From: Streptomyces stelliscabiei
Lineage (GTDB): Bacteria; Actinomycetota; Actinomycetes; Streptomycetales; Streptomycetaceae
Assembly (NCBI RefSeq): GCF_014873495.1
Contig: NZ_JADBGF010000001.1
Location: forward strand, 6,572,001-6,636,000
Direction: 5' to 3'
Length of the DNA: 64,000 bases
Shown: piece after piece, positions 33,970 to 42,383 of the stretch
Position numbering within the stretch: the first letter of the stretch is position 1
Layout of the letters: every line of letters begins with the position of its first letter
The notes under the pieces: model-generated
The model's input: only the letters and a program-made list of their open reading frames with translations
Database searches by the model: none
Told to the model about the DNA's origin: nothing
Translations under genes and position numbers: made by a program

Positions 33970-35343
33970 CTAGCAGTACTGCGCCTCCTTGCCGATGGAC
34001 CGGTACATGCAGTCCGAGTTCTCCAGCAGCTGCAGCACCGCGTCCCGGTTGCGCGAGGTCTCCCGGGAGATCACCTCGTCGGGCGGATAGAAGCCGCCCC
34101 CCGAGGCCGACCCCGGATACATCTCGAACGTGTACGCGAAGATCTTCTGGTTGCCCCACAGCCAGTCGTCGATCGACCCGTCCGTGATGTAGAGGTCACT
34201 GGACTGTTCGGGCGTGTACCCGTTGCTCGTCGCCATCTTCCCGCCGACCGTCGCGAACGCGTTGCGGTCGTCCGTCGTCATCCCGGTCGTCGTGTTGGCG
34301 GTCGTGTACCCGAACGGCCACAGCACCAGCTCGCTGTACGTGTGGAAGTCGATCGCGGACCTGATCTGCTGGACCCCGCCCACGACCCGGCCGCGTACGA
34401 AGTCGGCGACGACCTTGACCTCGGGCGCCGACTCGGCGGCCGCGCCCCGGTACGTGTCCGAGGACGTCGACCCGGACGAGCCGCCGCAGCAGCCCCAGCG
34501 GTAGTTCCAGTTGCGGTTGAGGTCGGTGCCGACGGCCGACGAACCGCTGTTGGGCTGCCGGTTCTTGCGCCACGAGCGGTAGGAGCCGGTGGCGACGTCG
34601 TACTCGCCGCCGTCGGGGTTGACGTCCGGGATGATCCAGATCTCGCGGTTGTTCACCATGTTCGTGACCCGGGAGTCGGTCCCGTAGTCGGAGGTCAGCT
34701 CGTTGAGCAGGTAGAGCGCCATCTCCACGGTGAGGTGCTCACGGGCGTGCTGGTGGTGGGTGAACAGCACCTCGGGCTCGGCCTCGTCCGTGCCGACGTT
34801 GTCGCTGATCTTGATGGCGACGATGTTCCGGCCCTGGTACGTCGTGCCGATGACCCGCTGGCTGGCGATCGAACTGTTCGCCGCGACCAGGGAGTTGATC
34901 TCGTTCGTCATCTCCGCGTAGTTGTGGTAGCGGGAGTCGGCGGACGGGAAGTCGAAGAGGCGTACGTCGTCCTCGCCGTTGGAGCGGTCCGGGACCGCTC
35001 CGAGCGCCGTGATCTCGTAGCCCTGCTGCCGCAGCTTCTTGATCTGGTCCGCGCGTCCGGAGACGAAGACCGAGTGGTCGTCGGCGTCGTCCACGGTCAC
35101 GCCGGACCGTTGCAGCGCCGTGCGGGACGCGCTGTCCGAGTGCATGTGGACCTCGTACTGGCGGATGTCGTCCGCCGAGGCCCGGGGCCGCTCGGCGCTG
35201 GTCGCCGTCGCGTCCGTGGTCGTCGCGGCGACCGGGGCGGCGAGGGCGAGGGCCAGCAGGGTGGCGAGGCCGGCGGTGCGGCGGCCCGATCTCCTGCCCG
35301 TGCCGTCGGGCGTGGCCGACCTGCCGCGTATGCGGAGTCGCAT
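33970..35343 (-). CDS. Secreted M14 zinc carboxypeptidase
   Basis: 457 residues from the ATG at 35343 (AGGAG 6 bases upstream; the frame stays open to 35499 but without a signal peptide there). Basic signal sequence MRLRIRGR...LALAAPVAA, a propeptide-like region (VHMHSDSASRTALQRSGVTV), then the catalytic domain. Zinc ligands His199 and Glu202 in HHQHAREH, and a later His in IDFHTYSELV; the general base Glu is in YTFEMYP. The gene ends with a Cys-containing tail (CMYRSIGKEAQYC). It should release C-terminal residues from peptides outside the cell. Confidence 0.9.
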   Translation of the reverse strand: MRLRIRGRSATPDGTGRRSGRRTAGLATLLALALAAPVAATTTDATATSAERPRASADDIRQYEVHMHSDSASRTALQRSGVTVDDADDHSVFVSGRADQIKKLRQQGYEITALGAVPDRSNGEDDVRLFDFPSADSRYHNYAEMTNEINSLVAANSSIASQRVIGTTYQGRNIVAIKISDNVGTDEAEPEVLFTHHQHAREHLTVEMALYLLNELTSDYGTDSRVTNMVNNREIWIIPDVNPDGGEYDVATGSYRSWRKNRQPNSGSSAVGTDLNRNWNYRWGCCGGSSGSTSSDTYRGAAAESAPEVKVVADFVRGRVVGGVQQIRSAIDFHTYSELVLWPFGYTTANTTTGMTTDDRNAFATVGGKMATSNGYTPEQSSDLYITDGSIDDWLWGNQKIFAYTFEMYPGSASGGGFYPPDEVISRETSRNRDAVLQLLENSDCMYRSIGKEAQYC

Positions 35344-35681
35344 GAAGTCTCCTCTGATCTCCAGGAATTCCGGGGTCTCCGGATGTGGGGAGTGGAGCGG
35401 GGGGTGGATCCTTGCGACGTGCCTCGGGCCTGGCGATGACCGTGGGGGCGTTCGGCAGGCCCTCGTGCGGGTGTGGCGCTCATGGTGCGGCTCTGGCATG
35501 ACCAGGTCAAGAGTGGGGAAGCGGCCGACGGGCGCGTATGCCGCGCACGACCGCGTAGGGGTACATGGGTCTCATAGCGCCCTAATTGTGTACGTAACCG
35601 GACGGGAAACAGGTATATGCACGGCCGGAAACGGGTATTCCTCCCCGTGTGCCGCGTACGCACGGCGGCAACCCTGGAGGC
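35344..35681. promoter_or_regulatory. 338-bp divergent promoter region
   Basis: No gene seen. A candidate leftward promoter for the carboxypeptidase is TTGACC (35506-35511, minus strand), 17-bp spacer, CACCAT (35483-35488), giving a leader of about 130 bases. A GGGTAT hexamer near 35633 could be part of a stress-sigma -10 for the rightward gene, but no matching -35 is clear. Confidence 0.35.
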
Positions 35682-36158
35682 ATGCTGCAACTCTCCGGGG
35701 GTCTCTTTCCGGATTCCGGCCCCCATTTCGCCTCGTACCCCCAACCACCCATGGGTGCGGGTCACTTGAGCGTCGAGTACGACCCCCGTCCCACCGCCGC
35801 CGCCCAGGCCCGCACGCAGGTGCGCCGGCAGTTGGAGAAATGGGGACTGCTCGACCAGACCGACACGGCGGAGCTGTTGGTGAGCGAGCTGGTCACCAAC
35901 GCGCTCGTGCACGCGGAGAGCCGGCTGAGGCTGACTCTGACGGCCGCGCACGGCGTACTGCGCTGCGAGGTGTCGGACACGGACGGCCGCCCGCCGCGGG
36001 TGCGGCGGGTCACGGGGATATCGGAGAGCGGCAGGGGGATGTTCCTGGTGGACGCGCTCGCCGGGCGCTGGGGCTGCCAGGAGGACGGGCCGGGCAAGAC
36101 GGTGTGGTTCGAGCTGGGCACGTGCGGGGCGGGCGGATGCGGGGGGCCTCCGGCGTAG
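35682..36158 (+). CDS. HATPase_c anti-sigma-like ATP-binding protein
   Basis: About 158 residues from the ATG at 35682; a GTG at 35649 and an ATG at 35752 are alternatives because the GGAGG at 35676 is too close to 35682. GHKL ATPase fold with the N box (LVSELVTNALVHAES), and G boxes in EVSDTDGRPP and SGRGMFLVDALAGRWG. Small proteins of this kind in Streptomyces act as SpoIIAB/RsbW-like switch kinases or anti-sigma factors. No sigma or anti-anti-sigma gene is adjacent, so the partner is unknown. C/G-rich tail (GTCGAGGCGGPP). Confidence 0.8.
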   Translation: MLQLSGGLFPDSGPHFASYPQPPMGAGHLSVEYDPRPTAAAQARTQVRRQLEKWGLLDQTDTAELLVSELVTNALVHAESRLRLTLTAAHGVLRCEVSDTDGRPPRVRRVTGISESGRGMFLVDALAGRWGCQEDGPGKTVWFELGTCGAGGCGGPPA

Positions 36159-36435
36159 CGTTCGGGAGGTTCGGCGGGTTGAGGGGTGCGGGTTGGGCGG
36201 GGTGGGCGGGTTCGACCTTGGGTCGTCGGCCGTCCGCGGGTGCCGTCGTGGCTGGTCGCGCAGTTCCCCGCGCCCCTGATGGGGTGCGCCGGCACAGTGG
36301 TCCGCGCCTCTGATGGGGTGCGCCCGGGTGGGGCCCTGCGGGGCTGGTGGGGTGCGCCTGTGCGGTCTCCCGGGTCTGGTGGGGCCCGGGTAGGCCCTCT
36401 TGTCCGGCGCGGGGCTTTGGGGTTTCTTGACCTGC
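36159..36435. repeat. Intergenic region with single repeat core and degenerate GATGGGGTGCGCC units
   Basis: An exact core copy at 36258-36277 is followed by several irregular repeats of a GGGGTGCGCC box (36280-36400). No inverted partner core is seen. No gene is present. Confidence 0.65.
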
Positions 36436-37758
36436 ATGGCGGACACCACGGGAAACCCCACAGACACCCCCGCACCCTCCGGCCCCAACCCCCCACCCCG
36501 CGCGTCCAGTTGGAAGTACATCGGACCCGGCATCGTCGTCGCCGCGACCGGTGTCGGCGCCGGTGACCTCGTCGCGACGCTGATCGCGGGCAGCAACTTC
36601 GGTTACACCCTGCTGTGGGCGGCCGTCATCGGCTGCCTCGTCAAGATCTCTCTCGCCGAGGCGGCCGGCCGCTGGCATCTGTCCACCGGCCGCACCCTCT
36701 TCGACGGCTGGGCGAGCCTCGGCCGCTGGACGACGTGGTTCTTCGTCGTCTACGTCGTGATCTGGGGCTTCGTGTACGGCGCGGCCGCGATGTCCTCCAG
36801 CGCCCTGCCCCTGCAGGCGCTGTTCCCGGACGTCATGGACCTGAAGTGGTGGGCCGTGCTGTGCGGCCTGAGCGGTCTGGTCTTCGTCTGGTTCAACAAG
36901 TACGAGGTCTTCGAGAAGGTCATGACGGTCCTCGTGGGCGTCATGTTCGTCGTCACCGTCTACCTGGCGATCAGGGTCACCCCGAACCTCGCGGACGCCT
37001 TCGCCGGCCTCCTGCCCGTCCTGCCCGACGAGAAGGACTCGATCCTCAACACCCTCGGCCTGATCGGCGGCGTCGGCGGCACGATCACGCTGGCCGCGTA
37101 CGGCTACTGGGTCAACGCCAAGGGCTGGACGAACACCGGCTGGATGAAGATCATGCGCCTCGACAACCGGGTCGCCTACATCACGACCGGCATCTTCGTG
37201 ATCTCGATGCTCTTCGTCGGCGCCGAACTGCTGCACTCGGCCAACGTCGCCATCGCCTCCGGCGACAAGGGCCTGATCCAGCTCGGCGACATCCTGGCCG
37301 ACGAGTACGGCACGGCCACCGCCAAGTTCTTCCTGATCGGCTTCTTCGCCACCTCCTACACCTCCCTCATCGGCGTCTGGCACGGCGTGAGCCTGATGTT
37401 CGCGGACTTCGTGGAACGCTTCCGCCGCAAGGGGGCCGTGACGGGCGAGGAGGTCGCCTCCGGCCGGCGCGAGAAGTCCTGGCCGTTCCGCGCGTACCTG
37501 CTCTGGCTGACCTTTCCGCCCATCGTCCTGCTCTTCCAGGGCCAGCCGTTCCGCCTGATCATCCTCTACGGCGTCCTCGGCGCGGCCTTCCTCCCCTTCC
37601 TGGCCGCCACCCTCCTCTGGCTCCTCAACTCCGCCCGCACACCACGGGAATGGCGCAACGGCATCCTCAGCAACACGATGCTGGCCGTCGCGGGCCTGCT
37701 GTTCCTGGTCCTCGCCGTGAAACAGATCTGGGACCAGCCGTGGGCGGACTTCTTCTGA
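36436..37758 (+). CDS. NRAMP-like divalent-cation transporter family protein with atypical metal site
   Basis: 440 residues with about 11 transmembrane helices and the NRAMP fold order. The TM1 segment reads IGPGIVVAATGVGAGDLVATLIAG. Family members with proven Mn/Fe transport have DPGN there, and TM6 normally carries a Met-containing motif; here TM6 reads GGTITLAAYGYWVNAKGW, without Met. So this belongs to an NRAMP-related branch whose ion may not be Mn or Fe, with Mg-type and other hard cations possible. Start ATG 36436 follows the repeat-bearing gap. Confidence 0.82.
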   Translation: MADTTGNPTDTPAPSGPNPPPRASSWKYIGPGIVVAATGVGAGDLVATLIAGSNFGYTLLWAAVIGCLVKISLAEAAGRWHLSTGRTLFDGWASLGRWTTWFFVVYVVIWGFVYGAAAMSSSALPLQALFPDVMDLKWWAVLCGLSGLVFVWFNKYEVFEKVMTVLVGVMFVVTVYLAIRVTPNLADAFAGLLPVLPDEKDSILNTLGLIGGVGGTITLAAYGYWVNAKGWTNTGWMKIMRLDNRVAYITTGIFVISMLFVGAELLHSANVAIASGDKGLIQLGDILADEYGTATAKFFLIGFFATSYTSLIGVWHGVSLMFADFVERFRRKGAVTGEEVASGRREKSWPFRAYLLWLTFPPIVLLFQGQPFRLIILYGVLGAAFLPFLAATLLWLLNSARTPREWRNGILSNTMLAVAGLLFLVLAVKQIWDQPWADFF

Positions 37759-37890
37759 CCCCCTTCGCGCTGCGGTGGGACCGGCTGACCCGGATGCCCC
37801 GACACGGCGGTACCCGGGGAATGGGGCACGCGCGGGGCAGGGATACGGTGCCGTACGAGTCATCACCACGGGGCAGGGGAACGAACAGTT

Positions 37891-38439
37891 ATGGACCAGT
37901 CCGAACAGGGCCACCGGCCGCCACCGCCGCCACAGCCGGGGACGCCGCCGGGAGGCCACCCGGGCTTCGGCCCCCCGCCCCCGCCGTACGCACCCCCGGC
38001 CGCCCCTGCCGGCCCCCCGCAGCCGTACGCGCAACCCCCGCAGCCGTACGGACAGTCGGCGCAGCCGTATCCCCAGCCCCCGCAGCCGTACGGGCAGCCG
38101 GCCCCGCCCGCCCACCCGTACCCGTACCCCCAGCCCCCCGCGGGCGAGGCTCCGGTCCAGGGGCCGGAGTTCATGGCCGTCGACCGCCACAACTCCGTCG
38201 TCGTCGACGTCAGCGGGGTCGCCTTCGAGGACCACGGCGTCTCCGTCGACTTCCCCTGGCCGGAGATCCGCAGCGTCCATTACAAGGCGAGCGGCAACGG
38301 CAAGGCCCTCATGGTCGCCGTGATCCACGCCGACGGCACCTTCTTCGAGTGCTCGGTCGAGGCCAAGCCCCGTGAACGCCTCCACCAGTGGTTCGCCCAC
38401 CTGGCCCAGGTGCTCGGCCACTACCGTCCGATGGGATGA
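37891..38439 (+). CDS. Proline/glutamine-rich protein with C-terminal PH-like domain
   Basis: 182 residues. Residues 1-90 are disordered (P, Q, Y repeats such as PQPYAQPPQPYGQ). The C-terminal 80 residues (NSVVVDVSGVAFEDHGVSV..WPEIRSVHYK...FECSVEAKPRERLHQWFAHL) form a small beta-rich domain ending in an amphipathic helix. This domain matches in pattern the C-terminal domain of the protein at 33135. A PH-like fold is suggested by the strand pattern and W-x-EI motif. The function is unknown. Confidence 0.7.
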   Translation: MDQSEQGHRPPPPPQPGTPPGGHPGFGPPPPPYAPPAAPAGPPQPYAQPPQPYGQSAQPYPQPPQPYGQPAPPAHPYPYPQPPAGEAPVQGPEFMAVDRHNSVVVDVSGVAFEDHGVSVDFPWPEIRSVHYKASGNGKALMVAVIHADGTFFECSVEAKPRERLHQWFAHLAQVLGHYRPMG

Positions 38440-38450
38440 CCACGGACCGT

Positions 38451-38484
38451 GTCCCTGCCCGAGGACGACACCCCGGGCAGGGAC
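38451..38484. terminator. Bidirectional terminator between convergent genes
   Basis: 11-bp perfect stem (38451-38461 with 38474-38484) and a 12-base loop, between the PH-like gene and the anti-sigma-like gene. Confidence 0.8.
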
Positions 38485-38508
38485 GGTCTCATCCCTGAGA
38501 ACCCGTCT

Positions 38509-39513
38509 CTACGCACCCGGCCGCTCGCGGTAGGCGTCGACGACGGCCCGCTCCAGGACGGCGGTCTCGCTCAGGATCATGCCCTTGGCCCCCATCGGGC
38601 CGTCCGCCGTCAGCCGGCTGCGTTCGCCCAGGTACGCGAGGGTGTCCCGGTCGAAGACCCACTCGGTGGCCCACCCGGCGCGTGCGTCGACGCGGCGGAT
38701 GCCGACGCCGTGCCGGCCGGCCGGGTCGACGGCGTCGTCGGTACGGGTCACCCCGGGGATCCTCGCGGCGGCCTCGTAGAGCGCGGCGGCGGTGCGGGCG
38801 GGCATGACCGTCTCGCCCAGCAGTTCGCCGATCCTGTCGAAGACGGCCTGCGCCTTCTCCTCTCCCTTCCACGTCCTGGTCAGCCGGTACAGCTCGGCGA
38901 GCAGGTCGTCGGGGTCGGTGGGCAGCGAGGCCAGCCACCGGTACGTGGGCCGGTCGATCCCTGCGGGGACGCCCGGCGAACCCGGCGGCAGCAGTTCCCT
39001 CAGCGGGGAGTACGCGCCGCCCTCGTAGTGCAGGGCCAACTGCTTCACCGGGCCCGGCTCCTGCGACACCCACACCTCCCGCCGGTGCAGCTCTCCCGGC
39101 TCGTACGGGCCGTCCTCCACGGCCTCCGCCCCGGCCGTCAGGCTCTTGACGTAGACCAACTGGTCGTCGCGGACCGGCTCGACCTCCGTTTTCGCGGCGA
39201 CGTCGGCGATCCGGTCGAGCAGGACGACGGCGCTGGTGCCGTCGTCCTGGCGCGCCCCGGCGCCGGAGTCGGTGGTGGCGACCAGGCCGACGGTCAGCGC
39301 CCCGGCCAGGGCCAGCGCGGCGGCGGGCAGCCACAGCGCCGGACGGGCCAGTCTCGGGCGCGGACGGGGTGCCGGCGGGGTGGGAACGACGGGCGCCGTG
39401 GCCCGGTCGTCGTCGATGAGTCGCATCAGACGGTCCTTGTGGTGGGCGAGGCGACCAGGCGGAACGTCCCGTTCGGGCGGGGGCGGCAGCAGTCGGGCCA
39501 GCTCCTCGTTCAT
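38509..39513 (-). CDS. CU044_5270-type membrane protein, probable anti-sigma partner
   Basis: 334 residues from the ATG at 39513, whose ATGA overlaps the sigma-factor stop. A cytoplasmic N terminus (MNEELARLLPPPPERDVPPGRLAHHKDRLM) precedes one transmembrane helix (ALWLPAAALALAGALTVGLVA) and a 230-residue external domain (LLDRIADVAA...VWVSQEPG...LYEAAARIPGV). The type recurs in Streptomyces directly downstream of ECF sigma genes. An anti-sigma role is inferred from the pairing and topology; no zinc-binding HxxxCxxC motif is seen. Confidence 0.78.
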   Translation of the reverse strand: MNEELARLLPPPPERDVPPGRLAHHKDRLMRLIDDDRATAPVVPTPPAPRPRPRLARPALWLPAAALALAGALTVGLVATTDSGAGARQDDGTSAVVLLDRIADVAAKTEVEPVRDDQLVYVKSLTAGAEAVEDGPYEPGELHRREVWVSQEPGPVKQLALHYEGGAYSPLRELLPPGSPGVPAGIDRPTYRWLASLPTDPDDLLAELYRLTRTWKGEEKAQAVFDRIGELLGETVMPARTAAALYEAAARIPGVTRTDDAVDPAGRHGVGIRRVDARAGWATEWVFDRDTLAYLGERSRLTADGPMGAKGMILSETAVLERAVVDAYRERPGA

Positions 39514-40190
39514 CGGGATCCCTCCTGGATCTCCTTGAGCGGACGGGCCGCGAACACGGCCTCGCTCTCTGCCTCTCCGCGGCGACGCCCCGGTTCCCCG
39601 TGCGGGGGGCGCTCCTCGCGCAGCCGCTCGTCCGTCAGGCGGCCCAGACGCGCCCGCGCCCGCGAGAGCCGCGACCGCACGGTCCCCACGGGGACGCCCA
39701 GCGCCTCGGCCGCCTGCCCGTAGTCGAGGCCGGCCCACACGCACAGCGCCAACACCTCCCGCTCCCCGCGCCGCAGCCGCCCGTACACCTGGCGTACGGC
39801 GGCGAGCCGACGCGTGTCGTCGAGGCGCCCGGCGGTCTCGTCGGCGAAGTCGGCCACCGGGGCCGGGGCGGGCCGACGGGCCAGGAAGGCCAGCCGGCGG
39901 CCGAGGCCGCGGTTGGCGTTGCGGGCCTTGTTGGTGGCCATGCCCAGCAGCCACGGCTTCACCGAGCCGCCGTCCGGCTCCAGCCGCTCCCGGGTGCGCC
40001 AGGCGTCGAGGAAGGTGTCCGCCATCACCTCCTCGGCCGTCGACCAGTCGCCGGTCAGCCGGTAGGCGTGGTTGTAGACCGCCCGCGCGTACGCGTCGTA
40101 GACCTCGGCGAAGGCCTCCCGGTCGCCCGCCCGGATCCGCGCCCGCGCCGAGGACTCGGCCCGCGCCTGCGCCCGCTCGGGGTCACTCAT
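39510..40190 (-). CDS. ECF-type sigma-70 family RNA polymerase sigma factor
   Basis: 226 residues. Region 2 (AFAEVYDAYARAVYNHAYRLTGDWSTAEEVMADTFLDAWR) and region 4 (QVYGRLRRGEREVLALCVWAGLDYGQAAEALGVPVGTVRSRLSRARARL) are clear and joined by a short linker; there is no region 1 or 3. Translation is coupled to the downstream membrane protein. Upstream, GGAACC on the minus strand (40243-40248) is a typical ECF -35, suggesting autoregulation, with a 9-bp inverted repeat nearby. Confidence 0.9.
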   Translation of the reverse strand: MSDPERAQARAESSARARIRAGDREAFAEVYDAYARAVYNHAYRLTGDWSTAEEVMADTFLDAWRTRERLEPDGGSVKPWLLGMATNKARNANRGLGRRLAFLARRPAPAPVADFADETAGRLDDTRRLAAVRQVYGRLRRGEREVLALCVWAGLDYGQAAEALGVPVGTVRSRLSRARARLGRLTDERLREERPPHGEPGRRRGEAESEAVFAARPLKEIQEGSR

Positions 40191-40205
40191 CTCGTATGCA
40201 CCTCT

Positions 40206-40248
40206 CCCACCTCACACCTGTGTCTCTCCATGAGGTGGGACAGGTTCC
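40206..40248 (-). promoter_or_regulatory. Candidate ECF autoregulatory promoter with 9-bp inverted repeat
   Basis: On the minus strand GGAACC (40248-40243) could be an ECF -35, followed 17 bases later by AGACAC (40225-40220) as a weak -10. A perfect inverted repeat CCCACCTCA/TGAGGTGGG (40206-40214, 40231-40239) overlaps it. Confidence 0.4.
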
Positions 40249-40336
40249 GGTGACCTGCGCCACAACAGGCCGCAGGCCACCGCGCGTCGTTTCCTCCTCC
40301 TCTATGCCCTCTACGCCGCTATGTCCTCTGCTTCCG

Positions 40337-42058
40337 CTACGGCAGCCCGTGCACGTGCGGCCCCACCGCGTTCGACCACGCGTTGCCCGCCGTGGCGTCC
40401 CAGTTGGTCGACCAGGTCATCGCGCCCCGCAGGTCGGGGTACGTCCGCGGCGGCTTGAAGGAGCCGCAGCCGGTGGCGCGGGTCAGACAGTCGAGGGCGT
40501 CGTTCACCACGGCCGGCGACACGTATCCGCTGCCCGCGCCCCGCGTCGAGGCCGGCAGACCCAGCCCCACCTGGGACGGGGCGAGGCCGCCCTCCAACTG
40601 GATGCAGGCGAGGGCGGTGAGGAAGTCCACCGACCCCTGGCTGTAGACCTTGCCGTCGCACCCCAGCATCGAACCGCTGTTGTAGTACTGCATGTTGACG
40701 ACGGTCAGGATGTCCTTGATGTTCAGCGCGGTCCGGAAGTACGCGTTCGACGTCGACTGCATGTCGATGGTCTGCGGCGCCATCGTGATGACGAGCGACG
40801 GGCCCGCCTTCGACGACAGCGACCGCAACGCCTGCGTCATGTAGGTCGCGTCGAGCCCGTTCTCCAGATCGATGTCGACGCCGTCGAAGCCGTACGTCTG
40901 CATCAGGGCGTACACCGAGTTCGCGAAGTTCGTCGCGGAGGCCGCGCTGTTCACCGCCACCGTGCCGCGCTCACCGCCGACCGACACGATGACCTTCTTG
41001 CCGGCCGCCTGCTTGGCCCGTAGGTCCGCCTTGAACTGGTCGACGGTGTACCCGCCGAGCCCGGCCGAGTCGAGGCTGAAGGTCACCGCGCCCGGCGTGG
41101 CGGTGGCGTCCGCGAAGGCCACGGCGATGATGTCGTACTGCGACTGCACGTCCGAGAGCCTCTGGACGGCCGCCCCGTTGTTGAAGTTCTGCCAGTAGCC
41201 GGTCACGGCGTGCTTCGGAACGCCCGTGCCGCCGCCCGGGGTCGCCGTCGTCGTACCCGTCACCGTCGCCGAACGGGCCGACTCGCCCGCCGTGTTCGTC
41301 GCCGTGACCTGGAAGGTGTACGAGGTGGAGGCCGCGAGCCCCGTCACCGTCGCCGAAGTGCCCTCGGTCGACTGGACCTCCGTGCCGCCCCGGTAGACGT
41401 GGTAGCCCGTGGCGCCCGCGACCGCGTTCCAGGTCAGCGACACCGAGGAGGACGTCGAGCCCGACACCGTCACCCCGGCCGGGGCCGAGGGGACGGTGGG
41501 CGGCTGGTCGCCGCCACCGCCGCCGTCGGGGCCGAGGAGGGACACGTCGTCGGCGAGGTACGCGGCCTGCCCGTACCAGCCGTGCGTGTAGACCGTCACC
41601 GAGGTCGTCGAGGCGCCCGTGGTGAAGGTCGTCGACAGTTGCTTCCAGGCCGCCGAGTCCGGTGTCCACGTCGAGACGTCGGTCGTCCCGGTACCGGTCG
41701 CGCCCAGGTACGCGTACCCGCCGCGCACCCAGGCGCTGAGCGTGTACGTCGAGCGGGGCTTCACCGCCACCGCCTGGGTGCAGCGGGCGTTGTCCTGCCC
41801 GGCCGGGGTCGCCCGCAGCGCGGACGCGCCCCCGTGCACGGGGGAGGAGACGGTGGCGCCGCTGCCCGCCGAACAGGTCCAGTCGCTGAGCCCCGACTCG
41901 AATCCGGCGTTCCTGACGTTGTTGATGTCCGCGGCGGAGGCCTGTCCGGCGCCGAGGAGCGAGAGACCGAGGGCGAGGGCGGTGACGACGGCCGTGGTGA
42001 CGGCCCCCGGCCGCAGGCGCGTCCGCCCCCGTATACGCCCTGGCGCTTTCATCCGCAT
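40337..42058 (-). CDS. Secreted GH18 chitinase with CBM and fibronectin III domains
   Basis: About 573 residues from the ATG at 42058. Order: signal peptide ending near GAGQASA, a carbohydrate-binding module (INNVRNAGFESGLSDW, about residues 43-180), a G-rich linker, one fibronectin III domain (PSAPAGVTVSGSTSSS), then GH18. The catalytic motif DGVDIDLE is intact with the acid Glu399, and the MQYYN strand is present. No ribosome site precedes 42058. The ATG at 42085 lies at the predicted transcription start and could be used without a leader. Degrades chitin outside the cell. Control by DasR is suggested by the site at 42097-42108. Confidence 0.9.
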   Translation of the reverse strand: MRMKAPGRIRGRTRLRPGAVTTAVVTALALGLSLLGAGQASAADINNVRNAGFESGLSDWTCSAGSGATVSSPVHGGASALRATPAGQDNARCTQAVAVKPRSTYTLSAWVRGGYAYLGATGTGTTDVSTWTPDSAAWKQLSTTFTTGASTTSVTVYTHGWYGQAAYLADDVSLLGPDGGGGGDQPPTVPSAPAGVTVSGSTSSSVSLTWNAVAGATGYHVYRGGTEVQSTEGTSATVTGLAASTSYTFQVTATNTAGESARSATVTGTTTATPGGGTGVPKHAVTGYWQNFNNGAAVQRLSDVQSQYDIIAVAFADATATPGAVTFSLDSAGLGGYTVDQFKADLRAKQAAGKKVIVSVGGERGTVAVNSAASATNFANSVYALMQTYGFDGVDIDLENGLDATYMTQALRSLSSKAGPSLVITMAPQTIDMQSTSNAYFRTALNIKDILTVVNMQYYNSGSMLGCDGKVYSQGSVDFLTALACIQLEGGLAPSQVGLGLPASTRGAGSGYVSPAVVNDALDCLTRATGCGSFKPPRTYPDLRGAMTWSTNWDATAGNAWSNAVGPHVHGLP

Positions 42059-42091
42059 CTGTATGCGTTGTGGGTGTCTGAACATGCCCGG

Positions 42092-42121
42092 TACGCTGGT
42101 CCAGACCAATTGGGTTGTCAA
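42092..42121 (-). promoter_or_regulatory. Chitinase promoter with DasR-responsive element
   Basis: On the minus strand a perfect -35 TTGACA (42121-42116) is followed after 17-18 bases by a weak -10 (CAGCGT or AGCGTA). Inside lies TGGTCTGGACCA (42097-42108), matching the known DasR box TGGTCTAGACCA at 11 of 12 bases. A repressor there would block the polymerase until amino-sugar phosphates release it. Confidence 0.75.
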
Positions 42122-42383
42122 TACTCCCGGTCGAAAGCCGTTCACCCGTACGGGTGCCCCAACCGGCGTCCCCAACTGCCGAGTTGAGGCATATGCGTCT
42201 CACTCTGTGTGGATACGGCCCGTACCTTCCGTGAGTTGATCAAGAAGATCCGGTGTTGATCTGGCCATGCCGTGGATATGGTGCTGATGCAAGAGGATGC
42301 AGGAGGGGCGGCGGGCACGACGCCGTTCCCCACAGGGGTCATCTGAGGCGGTGGTCGACCACCCCGCCGAAGCGAACGGGGTG

